A program made the position numbers and the translations under genes. The notes below the pieces were generated by a model. The model saw only the letters and a list, made by a program, of their open reading frames with translations, ran no database searches and was not told the DNA's origin. From Lysinibacillus odysseyi (GTDB lineage: Bacteria; Bacillota; Bacilli; Bacillales_A; Planococcaceae), in the NCBI GenBank assembly GCA_014595895.1, contig JABUKB010000007.1, forward strand, positions 58,263 through 122,262: 64,000 nucleotides of DNA, read 5' to 3'. Shown here in pieces: positions 55,361 to 63,846 of this stretch; position 1 is the first letter of the stretch; every line of letters begins with the position of its first letter.

Positions 55361-55560
55361 TTTTCTTCCCCCTCATAGATAAATACATCCTCTATTTTGC
55401 AATTAAAAGTTTCAGACAACTTGAAGGCAAGAATAATTGAAGGATTATACTTTCCTTTTTCTAACGAAATAATTGTTTGCCGCGATACATTCAAAAGTTC
55501 ACCCAACTGCTCTTGAGTTAAATTAAACTTTTCTCTTAACTCTTTAATATTATTCTTCAT
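55357..55560 (-). CDS. Xre-family helix-turn-helix regulator
   Basis: 67 residues from ATG at 55560 (GAGGTGG 8 bases upstream; an ATG at 55572 is upstream of the site). The whole protein is one lambda-repressor-like domain: IKELREKFNLTQEQLGELLN, VSRQTIISLEKGKYNPSI. Two palindromes in its promoter suggest self-repression. It is translationally coupled to the DUF2178-like gene. Confidence 0.9.
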   Translation of the reverse strand: MKNNIKELREKFNLTQEQLGELLNVSRQTIISLEKGKYNPSIILAFKLSETFNCKIEDVFIYEGEEK

Positions 55561-55576
55561 TAGTATTTCCACCTCT

Positions 55577-55626
55577 TAATGTAAAGTATACTTCACATTG
55601 ATCAAAATGTAAAGTTAGCTTTACAT
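55577..55626 (-). promoter_or_regulatory. Promoter with two operator palindromes
   Basis: On the minus strand TTTACA and TATACT are 17 bases apart. Overlapping them are TGTAAAGCTAACTTTACA and TGTGAAGTATACTTTACA, two related palindromes, one per promoter element. Likely operators of the adjacent Xre regulator. Confidence 0.7.
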
Positions 55627-55661
55627 AATAAAAACTCCCTAATGTAAATTAGGGAGTTTTT
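55627..55661. terminator. Bidirectional terminator
   Basis: AAAAACTCCCTAAT and ATTAGGGAGTTTTT (14-bp stem), loop GTAA; A and T runs on both sides serve the regulator promoter side and the leftward secreted-protein gene. Confidence 0.8.
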
Positions 55662-55672
55662 ATTAATTACCT

Positions 55673-56443
55673 TTAAACTCGTGCTTTAAATACGCAATAA
55701 GAAATTACACCTTCAGAAAGCAGTGCTAAACCCAGTATACAAGCAACGCATCCAGCACCTGCTGTAGCAATACATGCAGCTGAACAGGCAATACTAATAC
55801 TAGTAATAATCCAAGCAGCTACACCTTTATCATTTAAACATTTTTTAAAGTTATCATACCAGCCTGCTTCAGCAGTATCAGGTGCTAAAAATGCAAAAAT
55901 TGAAGAGTTTTCATCATTAGATGTTGTTTCAAAATCTTCTTTTTCTAAATATATTGTTTCTTCATTTAACAAACTACCATTTAAGTAAGATGATACGTTT
56001 GATGTGTATTCTTCTTGATTACCAATGATCTTAATTTCTTGATAGTAAGATAATTCCGATTTTTCAAAGACTACAACGAAGAAAGATTCATTTAATAATC
56101 CTTTTTTCAAAGCATTATATTTGATTGGAATATAAACTAATTGTGAGCTTTCATCTTCTTTCACAACAAGCTTAGTAAAATCTAATTTCGCACTCTTTTC
56201 ACTAAGAATAATCTTTTTATCAGCTACTAATTTATTTACATCTTTTTTTAATGCATTAACTGTTTCCTTGCTTGCATCTTCATATTTAACAGCAAACTCT
56301 TTTAAGTCATCATACATTTCTAACAACTTTGCTTCTTCTTCATTAATTGAAGCATTTGTTGTTACCGGCATTATAGATTGTGAAATAAACATAACTAGTG
56401 CCATCATAAACACAACAGATACCTTTAAGAACTTACTTTTCAA
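55673..56443 (-). CDS. Secreted protein with Cys-rich hydrophobic C-terminus, bacteriocin-like
   Basis: 256 residues from TTG at 56443 (AAAGGAAG 8 bases upstream). A signal peptide (to about TNASINEEE) and a charged pro-region of about 170 residues precede a C-terminal 50-residue segment with five Cys after the DTAEAGW junction: KCLNDKGVAAW, IACSAACIATAGAGCVACIL, ISYCVFKARV. Such a precursor with a hydrophobic Cys-rich end is reminiscent of secreted antimicrobial peptides that are cut out after export. No processing genes lie next to it. Could also be a membrane-anchored surface protein. Confidence 0.5.
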   Translation of the reverse strand: MKSKFLKVSVVFMMALVMFISQSIMPVTTNASINEEEAKLLEMYDDLKEFAVKYEDASKETVNALKKDVNKLVADKKIILSEKSAKLDFTKLVVKEDESSQLVYIPIKYNALKKGLLNESFFVVVFEKSELSYYQEIKIIGNQEEYTSNVSSYLNGSLLNEETIYLEKEDFETTSNDENSSIFAFLAPDTAEAGWYDNFKKCLNDKGVAAWIITSISIACSAACIATAGAGCVACILGLALLSEGVISYCVFKARV

Positions 56444-56774
56444 AAAATACACTTCCTTTTCCTGTATATTTTGGCAATAAAATCTTTGCTATAAATATTA
56501 TATGTCACCATTTAATCAAGCTTAAATTTGTGTAATAAAAAGCTATATTTATAAGTTAATCTATCAATTTATTACGAATATTATAATTTTTTCAATAAAC
56601 ATAAGAATATGAACGCTTATTAGAATTAAATTTTATATCTAAGTTCGTTTTTTATTTAACTAACGGACAGTCTAGTTCAATAAAATTATGTTTAATTGTT
56701 AATTTCCTACAATATATTGACAAACCTAAATATGGATAATAGTGGTAATATTAAAATTCTATGGAGGGACTGAT

Positions 56775-57116
56775 TTGAGACAGATTCTATTATTGGTTAC
56801 TTTAGTATTTTTAATAAGTAGCTGTTCGAATGGGGACAGTTATAGTTTTTCAGGAAGTGGAGATAACTGGGGTGTTCTTTATGAAGTAGTCGTTACAAAC
56901 GAAACTGAACAACAAACTGCTAGCACTATCAAATATATAAGAGGACAAAGCTCCAAAAACGGTTGACTATACAATTGAATATAACAATAAAGGACAAGGA
57001 AGTAGCGATGAGAAAAGCCCAGTGAAATATGGAGCTGTTAAATTTAAAAATGTAACTTATGGAAACTGTGATAACATCCAAAAAGATAATGAAATTGAAG
57101 CGGAAATAATGTAGGA
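56775..57116 (+). pseudogene. Lipoprotein gene with one frameshift
   Basis: TTG at 56775 (GGAGGG upstream) starts a signal peptide with lipobox LISSC and SYSFSGSGDNWGVLYEVVV, ending early at a TGA. The next frame continues EDKAPKTVDYTIEYNNKGQG and further to TAG at 57112, so one base was lost or gained near 56940. A relative of the lipoprotein at 21647. Confidence 0.6.
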
Positions 57117-57302
57117 AGAACAAACCAAAAATTAATTTTAATAACTGACAAATAACAGTGCTTTAATGCTATAAGGGTTTATAAAGTATACAAAATAACC
57201 TTAATAACGTTTCGAAATAAGACTTTGATGACTATATAATAAAATCTTCCAAAATAACATTTTAGAAATTTTCCTCCATAATTTATTTTAGGGGTGCTAA
57301 TT

Positions 57303-57377
57303 ATGAAAAATAAACAAATACTTATTTGGATAATAATGGCCACTTTTTTATTAATAATCTGGTTCTTCAGTAAATAA
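57303..57377 (+). CDS. 24-residue hydrophobic peptide
   Basis: ATG with AGGGG 9 bases upstream; the product begins MKNKQILIWIIMATFL and is one membrane helix with a charged N-terminus and Lys end. A terminator hairpin follows at 57477-57517. Size, charge and terminator recall type I toxins or small membrane peptides, but no antisense RNA was located. Confidence 0.35.
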   Translation: MKNKQILIWIIMATFLLIIWFFSK

Positions 57378-57429
57378 TACATATTTCAAAGCGGTGATTA
57401 CGTTAAGAAAGAGGGTATAAAATATACAC

Positions 57430-57650
57430 TTATAATTTTAAAAACGTTCCCAAATGTAGGTTTGTTAGCACACCCAAAAGCCACAAATGCTGTATAATCA
57501 ACATTTTGTGGCTTTTCTAATGAACATGATTAGACAGCTTTTTCTACAGAGAGTATAAACCCTTGATATCTCAATATTTACAAGATCATGCCTTACCCTA
57601 TATTGTGCATAAAATCATGTCTATTTCTTATCGCTGTAAATCTGTGTTTC
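57430..57650. repeat. 190-bp dispersed block, copy B
   Basis: Lies downstream of the coiled-coil gene and contains the terminator-like hairpin AAAAGCCACAAATG/CATTTTGTGGCTTTT. Copies occur at 17125 (inverted) and 60505 (same direction). Confidence 0.65.
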
Positions 57651-57668
57651 CCTTGGATTCCCCCTCCC

Positions 57669-58591
57669 CTATTGAGGAAGAAAAGGCAACTCATGATATT
57701 CTCTCAGCGCCTGATCTAAACGTTTGGACAGGTTTTTGGCCAAATACTGATTAATAAAGCGTTCCTTTTCCAGTTCGAGCTGCGAAGAACGGAAAAGTTT
57801 TGCGAAAATCCCGGAATTTTTTCAGCGGAAAACTGTTCTATTGCCTCTGTACGCAGTGTAGAAATCAATTCATTTTCAATTTGTCGCTTGCGTATTTTCA
57901 GTGCGATATCCTTCTTGTTTTCCTCTTTCAACTCTGTGATTTGCTTCTGTAGGCTTTTGCTTTCTTCCGTAAGCTTTTCTGTTCTATCCTGAATATCGCT
58001 CAGCTGCTGGATGGATTCCGTTGAAAGAAGGTTGATATTTTGCGCCAGGCAGTCCTCATTGAGAGTGATTTGCATAGCGCCGCTTTCCTCATGCTGCTGC
58101 ATATGAAACAACCCTGTCTGCATGATTTGCTGCAGAACATTGCTGAGCACGTCTACTTTGTTTTCTAGCTCATTTGTTGGTGTGAGTGCCGTAGTGGCAG
58201 CCGGCTGTCTGATGATATAACCTTTTTCATCGATGCCTAAAAGGCGCTTTAGCCCCTTCACCCGGTATTCATCTTTCAGCAACAAAATCATGCGCAGCTT
58301 CAAAATGGAAGGCAGGTTCAGGCGAATGATGGTCGCTGTCGTGGGATTGTCGGTCATATCATTGAAAATGTAATGTTCAAATGGCTTAATATAGTAACGG
58401 AGCTGTGCATCCGTGATGTCAAACCAGGCAGCCACTTCTGGTGTCGAATAGAATTTCTTTTCAATGATGTCGGTTAGATAGGCATCGTTATATAGTGTTT
58501 CTTCCAATGGGGTATCGCGTATGACGGCATAAAGAGGATCGCCCTCCAGCATCTCCATGATCTTCTCTTTCATTTCATTCGTTTCTAACAC
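57669..58591 (-). CDS. MerR-like HTH plus coiled-coil protein, frame change near C-terminus
   Basis: Residues 35-65 (FYSTPEVAAWFDITDAQLRY) form a MerR-type helix-turn-helix; about 200-260 is a coiled coil (TEKLTEESKSLQKQITELKE). This is the plan of RacA-like and plasmid partition-type proteins of Bacillales. The zero frame ends at 57716 with an unlikely tail. In the -1 frame, reached at the A6 run near 57812-57817, the sequence continues FAKLFRSSQLELEKERFINQ to TAG at 57669, which is the frame kept in two other copies. So this is either a frameshift mutation or programmed slippage. Confidence 0.65.
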
Positions 58592-58621
58592 ATTTTCTCA
58601 CACTCCATTTCATTCGATTCT

Positions 58622-59047
58622 ATGCTAAACTTTTCTATTCTTTTCTATCTGTATCTATTCTATTTTGTAGTTTTTTATAACATAAAATTGGGCTGTGAGA
58701 GGAAGATAAGCCTTCAATATTTTATATGGCTAAGTTATTTGGATGACACATTAACAGCTGATTACTACAATGATGGCATAGTGAAAAGCTTCCATCAGCA
58801 AATTGTCACATATGAAAAAGTGAAAGAAGTAGAGTTAAAGAGCATTCAAGAAGCTTAGGATGAATTGCTAGATGATGGGTTTAAAATATATAAAGAAAAC
58901 ATTTAACAAATTGAAATTAAACAAGTAGAAATGGCTATGAGCTGGATTCAAAAGGTTTTTATCAACCGGTATATGTGTTCAATAGAGTCATTAATGGGGA
59001 AAGTGCGACAATTTTGGTACAAGGAATTGAATAGTTTTATTAATTAA
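58622..59047 (+). pseudogene. Small gene with in-frame TAG and TAA
   Basis: One frame runs from about 58622 to TAA at 59045 with only two internal stops, TAG at 58856 and TAA at 58904. It reads VTYEKVKEVELKSIQEA (stop) DELLDDGFKIYKENI (stop) QVEMAMSWIQKVFINRYMCS and further. No start is certain, although GAGAGGAAG precedes an ATA at 58711. Family unknown. Confidence 0.45.
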
Positions 59048-59081
59048 TCTCACTCAGCACCGTCTTGAGTGAGATTTTTTA
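59046..59081 (+). terminator. Terminator
   Basis: AATCTCACTCA and TGAGTGAGATT form an 11-bp stem, then TTTTT. Confidence 0.85.
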
Positions 59082-59217
59082 TTCCATGAAAACCATAGCG
59101 AGAAGTTGTAATGAGAGCAATCGAACCCTTATTTAACAGGTAAATAACCAGTTTAATTGCTCTCAACATGCTCTTTTAAAGTTAATACTATTGTATGCCT
59201 AGCTTTAGCTAAAAGGT

Positions 59218-59995
59218 TTATATAATTAGTTCGTAAATTTCGTATGAAATGTCGGAATCTGAGTTTTGTCTTTTAATAATTCGGTATTTATAATCCGCTG
59301 CAGAATATACGGCAATAGATTCATTTAAAAAATACTCTAAGAACAAGGGCTCATCTTTTAGAAGTTCTGATAATTTTGCCTCACTTTTTATTTCTATAAG
59401 TAGTTTGTATCCTTTTTTATTATTGGTTTCATAGACCGGTAATAATAAGATGATGATCATAAAGCCAGTAAAAATAGAATATGTAATAAATTCAAATAAA
59501 AATACTTTTGAAAGGATAACTACAGTTTTATTTTGTAAATGCATAGTAGCTATATAGCTTGAAAAAATAAGAAGGAACTAAATAGAATAGGTATCTTACA
59601 TTTTTGATTTAATTGATAAAGCCATGGCCAGTCCAATAATATTCTAATAGGTTGCCATTTAATTTTAGTTGCACACCATTCAACGAAAGAGAGAACTAAG
59701 CTAGAAAAATAAAGAAAAATCATAACATACGAAATACCCATAAAAATTAAGTAGATAAAAGTAATCTTAGTAACGAAAAATGCTATAAAATAAGCACTTG
59801 AGACGAATGTTGGAATAATAATTAAAAAATACCGACAACTTGTTTAATGAAAGTAATTGTACTTTTATTTCGAGGCATTAATTTTCAATCGAAGCTATCG
59901 TAATTAAGTACGCTAAATATTGAAATGAAAGCTGGGATTATAATTCCTAATATAGTTAAAACAATCATAGTCTCATTTTGTGAAAAATTGAACAG
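59218..59995 (-). pseudogene. Decayed multi-span membrane protein gene
   Basis: Reading leftward from about 59995, the frame MIVLTILGIIIPAFISIFSV breaks at a TGA near 59885, resumes in another frame (FLIIIPTFVSSAYFIAFFV ... GISYVMIFLYFSSLVLSFVE) and again changes frame near 59548 before MHLQNKTVVILSKVFLFEF. Three stretches with membrane spans in the same direction indicate one broken gene of about 255 codons. The last part (about 108 codons) is open to the stop at 59218. Confidence 0.5.
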
Positions 59996-60107
59996 TGTAT
60001 ATCACTCCTTGTTTAATATGGTTTTATTTTATAATTAAATCTTCTGTCATAGATATGATTAATTTCGTTACTTTTCGCTATCAGCCTTAAAAAATATTTG
60101 TTTTTAG

Positions 60108-60475
60108 TTTGCGCCAGGCATGCGCATGATCTATAGGGGGAAGTTCCGAACCTCGAAGACAGAAGTAGAGGTTAGCCGAGACCAAGGGTGTCCATGGCGA
60201 CACGGAATCTGAAGGAAGTTGGAGGCAAATCACTGGTCCCAGGAACAAGAATCTCATACAAAGCTAGATAGGATTGAGTGATTTTGCACTACAAAACAAA
60301 GCTCTTTTTGTCGAAGGTCATACCGAGTAAATGAGGTGGATAGATGGTATGAAAGTGTATGCGCTTATCCGGGGAGGTCTAACAGAAACGTGAAGTATCC
60401 TTTATAAGCTACTTGGTCACAAGTAGCTGAACTATCGGAAGAACTGAACAATTAGGAGGGGATAGCCCTTGGCTT
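60108..60475 (+). mobile_element. Group II intron fragment, RNA domain I region only
   Basis: Sequences such as GAAGTTCCGAACCTCGAAGA, GGCGACACGGAATCTGAAGG and AGGTCTAACAGAAACGTGAA are typical of domain I-IV scaffolds of bacterial group II introns. The 5' end may be GTTTGCGCC (rather than GTGYG). No reverse transcriptase gene follows; the fragment ends against an IS terminus, so it is a truncated relic. Confidence 0.7.
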
Positions 60476-60477
60476 TC

Positions 60478-60500
60478 CTCTAACTTTTAGGGGTCACTTC
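60478..60500. mobile_element. Solo IS3/IS150-type end
   Basis: CTAACTTTTAGGGGTCACTT matches the right end of the intact element at 63593-63618 with one change. Confidence 0.6.
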
Positions 60501-60504
60501 ATGT

Positions 60505-60655
60505 TAAATCAACGTTTGTGGCTTTTCTAGTGAACATTATTTAGACAGCTCTTTATATGGGGAGGATAAACCCTTGATACATCAATATTTATAGGATTAT
60601 AGTTTACCCTATATTGTGCATAAAACCGTGTATATTCCTTATTCCCATAAATCTG
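60505..60655. repeat. 190-bp dispersed block, copy D (partial)
   Basis: AAATCAACGTTTGTGGCTTT through ACCCTATATTGTGCATAAAA runs parallel to 57495-57650. Confidence 0.6.
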
Positions 60656-60998
60656 ACCACAGCCTATATTAATGACGCTCTAGCTACTATCACTTCACTT
60701 AGATCCATCATTAAATTTTTTCTCCATTTTTCAATATGAAATTTAATTCAAAATCGACATCTAAACCGGACATTTCGATTGTACTGCGCACCAATTTTTA
60801 TATGAAGGTTAGCATTAGAACCTTTAAAGAAATACATAAAATTAATAAAGAATCACAACAGACAGAAAATAATTACATCATAAAAAAGTTTAATGAAATG
60901 TTGTCTTATATAGTTGGTGATATATATAGCATTTTATAGAAGCTTCCCTAGGTTATCCAATATACCCTTCTCCTATTGATCTCGGTCATTCATACACG
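60656..60998. other. Intergenic region
   Basis: No gene that I accept. A 67-codon frame from 60736 is lysine-rich, lacks a ribosome site and may be a remnant. Confidence 0.4.
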
Positions 60999-61031
60999 AA
61001 AAGAGAGTCAACCGTCTGGTTGCTCTCTTAA
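60999..61031 (-). terminator. Terminator of the 61-kb membrane gene
   Basis: AAGAGAGTCAACC and GGTTGCTCTCTT form an imperfect 12-bp stem; the minus strand continues TTTTCG. Confidence 0.7.
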
Positions 61032-61046
61032 TAATATATTACTTAT

Positions 61047-61268
61047 TCAATTAATCCATTTAAATTTAGCTGCTTTTGTAAAGAATTTAATGCAGTAGTA
61101 AAGGAAGATAAGCCAAATAGCGAAGACTATGATAGTGGACATATTGAGTATAGCATTATTAGATGTGCTTTCTTGAATCACTTCATCCCCAAAACTGACT
61201 ATCGTTGCTAAAAATAACCAAAAAACTCCTCTTTTAAAGTAGTACTTTTTATCTTTAGATAATTTCAT
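61047..61268 (-). CDS. Small two-span membrane protein
   Basis: 73 residues, ATG with AAGGAGC upstream. Two hydrophobic segments (about 12-28 and 41-62) with basic ends. It is alone on the minus strand beside the DUF4176 pair on the other strand; it could be an immunity or accessory protein, but I have only position to support this. Confidence 0.55.
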   Translation of the reverse strand: MKLSKDKKYYFKRGVFWLFLATIVSFGDEVIQESTSNNAILNMSTIIVFAIWLIFLYYCIKFFTKAAKFKWIN

Positions 61269-61407
61269 TATAATTGCTCCTTATAAGGTTTATATACTGT
61301 ATTGTACTATGAATAGTTCAATGAAAAAACTGGTAATTTTTAAATTTACCGGTTCCATAATTAACTTTTTGTGTTATTATTGTTATAAAATTACAGGAGT
61401 GATTATT

Positions 61408-61809
61408 ATGCCAAGTGTTGCACAAAGTAGTAATAAAGGATTTTATACAAAAGCATTAACTTATAAAGCTGAAAACAACATTTCAAAAAAGACAACAAGT
61501 CAAAAAGCTGAAGTAAGTGGGAGTTTAGTAGAAGCAGGATATAAAAAGAACAATACATCGGCTAGTGTAAAAATGGGTGGTGCTGGTGCTAGTGTTGGTT
61601 CCACTACAGGTGCAGAAGCTTATGTGGTAAAGTATGAAGGTAGTACAAGTAAGAAGATAGGTAATACAACTGTTAAAGTTGGTGGGGAAGCTTCTCTTGC
61701 CAGTGTCGGTGTGAAAGCAACTGTTAAAATTACTAAGAGTGGAATTAAAATTGGAGGATCAATTTCAGCTGGAGTAGGTCTAGGCTTCAACTTTGAAATT
61801 TCACGCTAA
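61408..61809 (+). CDS. Gly/Ser/Lys-rich protein paired with DUF4176
   Basis: 133 residues from ATG at 61408 (AGGAGTGAT upstream; earlier in-frame ATG codons lack sites). No signal peptide. Composition is Gly, Ser, Thr, Ala and Lys rich with alternating strands (SASVKMGGAGASVGSTTGAE; VGGEASLASVGVKATVKITK), like the beta-structured tail region of secreted toxins. The stop TAA overlaps the ATG of the DUF4176 gene (TAATG), so translation is coupled. Its small size suggests a truncated effector C-terminus or an orphan toxin cassette. Confidence 0.5.
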   Translation: MPSVAQSSNKGFYTKALTYKAENNISKKTTSQKAEVSGSLVEAGYKKNNTSASVKMGGAGASVGSTTGAEAYVVKYEGSTSKKIGNTTVKVGGEASLASVGVKATVKITKSGIKIGGSISAGVGLGFNFEISR

Positions 61810-62060
61810 TGAAGAAAAAAGATTCATGGTTACCTATAGGAACTGTTGTTAAGGTTCATGGGTATGAAAATCAAATAATGATTTATGGTAGAACTCAAAT
61901 GTCTGGTAATGAATATTTTGATTATGTTGCTTGCCAATATCCGCGTGGTAATATTTCAGCACATTATAATGTATTTTTTAATAAACGCGACATAGAAACT
62001 GTTGTTTTTTTAGGTTACGTAGATGAGAATGAAAAAATGTTAGCTCTTAGTATGGATTAA
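61809..62060 (+). CDS. DUF4176-like protein (type VII secretion-associated)
   Basis: 83 residues. WLPIGTVVKVHGYENQIMIY, FDYVACQYPRGNIS and FFNKRDIETVVFLGYVDEN follow the DUF4176 pattern (LPIGxVV...GR...DYxxxxYPxG...F). DUF4176 genes are found in type VII secretion loci beside WXG100 and effector genes. No secretion ATPase is in the window. Overlapped start with the preceding gene. A role as immunity or accessory factor is inference. Confidence 0.7.
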   Translation: MKKKDSWLPIGTVVKVHGYENQIMIYGRTQMSGNEYFDYVACQYPRGNISAHYNVFFNKRDIETVVFLGYVDENEKMLALSMD

Positions 62061-62222
62061 AGTAAGGTTAAATTTTTCTAAAGTATAGTAAGTGTCAATT
62101 CCTTATTACTTTTGTTAAACCTTAGGGCTTTAACCTCATCGCTTAAAAAAAGAAAAAGCACTCCATTTGAACTGCACCCCAATTGTTAGACACAATCTAA
62201 CAATTGGAGGTGTAGTTTTTTT

Positions 62223-62735
62223 ATGACTAAATTTACTAGCGATATCAAGTTAGCTATAGTTCAGGGATTTAATCCTTTTATGATTTCTCAAAAAGAATAT
62301 GCATCACAGAAGGGTGTTACAAGAGCGCAATTTCAATTTTGGTTGAAGTTATACGAACTGCATGGTGAGGAAGCGTTTAAGAATTTCTATACAAATTATC
62401 CCGTACCATTTAAACTAAATGTACTTAATTACATGGTTCAATCTGGTGCATCACTAATGGATACAGCAGCTCTTTTTAAAATCCCGAGTTATACGATGGT
62501 GTATAATTGGCAAAAACAAATGGAGCACGGTGGCTTAGATGCCCTTGGGCCAAAGTCAAAGGGGCGTCCATACATGAAAAAAGAAACGAACAAACAACCA
62601 AAACAAGTATCAATAGAAGGCTCACCTAAAGCACTCCAAGCAGAAATCGATCGTCTACGTATGGAAAATGAGTATTTAAAAAAGTTGAATGCCTTAGTTC
62701 AAGCCAAGGGAAAATCACCAAAGAAGACAAAGTAA
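62223..62735 (+). CDS. IS3-family transposase OrfA
   Basis: 170 residues, ATG after GGAGG. Two helix-turn-helix parts (FNPFMISQKEYASQKGVTRA; SLMDTAALFKIPSYTMVYNW) and a leucine-zipper-like end (LQAEIDRLRMENEYLKKLNA). The heptamer GGGAAAA (G GGA AAA in frame) at 62708-62714 is a classical -1 slippery site leading into orfB. Confidence 0.92.
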   Translation: MTKFTSDIKLAIVQGFNPFMISQKEYASQKGVTRAQFQFWLKLYELHGEEAFKNFYTNYPVPFKLNVLNYMVQSGASLMDTAALFKIPSYTMVYNWQKQMEHGGLDALGPKSKGRPYMKKETNKQPKQVSIEGSPKALQAEIDRLRMENEYLKKLNALVQAKGKSPKKTK

Positions 62736-62767
62736 AGGTCATCTATGAATTAAGGCATAAATACTCG

Positions 62768-63580
62768 GTGAAGGCGCTTGTGGCATTCGCAGAAATCAAA
62801 CGCAGCACGTACTATAATCTAGTAAAGAAGATGAATCGACCAGATCCAGACGCTGATTTAAAGGCTGAAATTCAAGCGATTTACGACGAACACGAGGGTC
62901 GTTATGGTTACCGTCGTATTTGTGATGAGCTGGCCAATCGTGGTCAGAAAGTGAATCATAAAAAGGTTCAACGTATCATGAAAGAACTCGGTTTAAAGTG
63001 CATCGTGAGAATGAAAAAATATAAGTCTTATAAAGGGACAATTGGCAAAATTGCGCCTAATATTTTAGACCGCAATTTTACAGCGGAAGCACCGAATGAG
63101 AAGTGGGTAACGGATATTACGGAGTTTAAGCTGTTTGGCGAGAAGCTCTATTTATCACCTGTTTTAGACTTATTTAACGGAGAAATTATCACCTATACGA
63201 TTGGCTCTAGACCTACGTATTCATTGGTTTCGGAAATGTTAGAGAAGGCTTTGAAAAGGTTGCCGGCAGAACATGAGTTACTCATGCATTCGGATCAAGG
63301 CTGGCATTATCAAATGAAACCATATCGCTACGCCCTAGAATCAAGAGGGATTATGCAAAGTATGTCACGTAAAGGAAACTGTTACGACAACTCGGTGATG
63401 GAGAATTTCTTCGGCATCATGAAGTCTGAATTTCTTTACTTAAAAGAATTTGAAAATGTCGAGCAATTTAAAGTGGAACTTGAAAACTATATAACGTATT
63501 ACAACACGAAACGTATTAAGGCAAAATTAAAAGGCATGAGTCCGATTCAATATCGAACTCATACCCAAACCGCTGCCTAA
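62768..63580 (+). CDS. IS3-family transposase OrfB (DDE integrase domain)
   Basis: 270 residues from the internal start at 62768, but the same frame is open back to the slippery site (KITKEDKVKVIYELRHKYSV), so the functional product is probably the OrfAB fusion. Catalytic residues: Asp in WVTDITEFKL, Asp in LMHSDQGWHY, Glu in SVMENFFGIMKSE. HTH-21-like N-terminus (HEGRYGYRRICDELANRG). Complete; probably active. The degraded copies at 45.7, 54.3 and 60.5 kb are relatives. Confidence 0.93.
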   Translation: MKALVAFAEIKRSTYYNLVKKMNRPDPDADLKAEIQAIYDEHEGRYGYRRICDELANRGQKVNHKKVQRIMKELGLKCIVRMKKYKSYKGTIGKIAPNILDRNFTAEAPNEKWVTDITEFKLFGEKLYLSPVLDLFNGEIITYTIGSRPTYSLVSEMLEKALKRLPAEHELLMHSDQGWHYQMKPYRYALESRGIMQSMSRKGNCYDNSVMENFFGIMKSEFLYLKEFENVEQFKVELENYITYYNTKRIKAKLKGMSPIQYRTHTQTAA

Positions 63581-63647
63581 ATGAAATAACCGTGTCTAAC
63601 TTTTAGGGATCACTTCAATTTGGAGTGCTTTTTTCAACACTATGAAA

Positions 63648-63681
63648 GCCGATCTTATTTCCTATAAGATTGGTTTTATTA
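63648..63681 (+). terminator. Terminator downstream of the IS3 element
   Basis: CCGATCTTAT and ATAAGATTGG (one G-T pair), loop TTCCT, followed by TTTTA. Confidence 0.65.
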
Positions 63682-63846
63682 AGTATTCTTTTCTATGAGT
63701 CGAATATTATTTGGTAAGGTTGTATAATTAATTTATCATGGTTTGTTTTACTTAATTGGCGCGTGGTTGTAGCCGCTACTTCAGCATTTACTTGCCTGGC
63801 TATTTTTTGAGCGTTTTTCTCTTTATTGTTTCTTTGTTCTAGGGGC
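63682..63846. other. Intergenic tail of the window
   Basis: No gene seen; possible terminator for the leftward gene not found. Confidence 0.4.

Larger units (their letters stand above)
62155..63635 (+). mobile_element. Intact IS3-family (IS150-like) insertion sequence
   Basis: Left AAGCACTCCATTTGAACTGC... and the complement of the right side AAGCACTCCAAATTGAAGTG are inverted repeats of about 40 bases, with GTTAGACAC at the inner edge of both. They enclose overlapping orfA and orfB. I could not define a target duplication. Confidence 0.8.

Noticed and set aside
9139..59047. Genome-wide amber recoding
   Set aside because: Many intact genes end in TAG and no suppressor tRNA or recoding element is visible; ordinary decay explains the broken frames.
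60736..60939. 67-codon frame rich in Lys, Ile and Asn
   Set aside because: No ribosome site, no family resemblance; may be a remnant but not supported as a gene.
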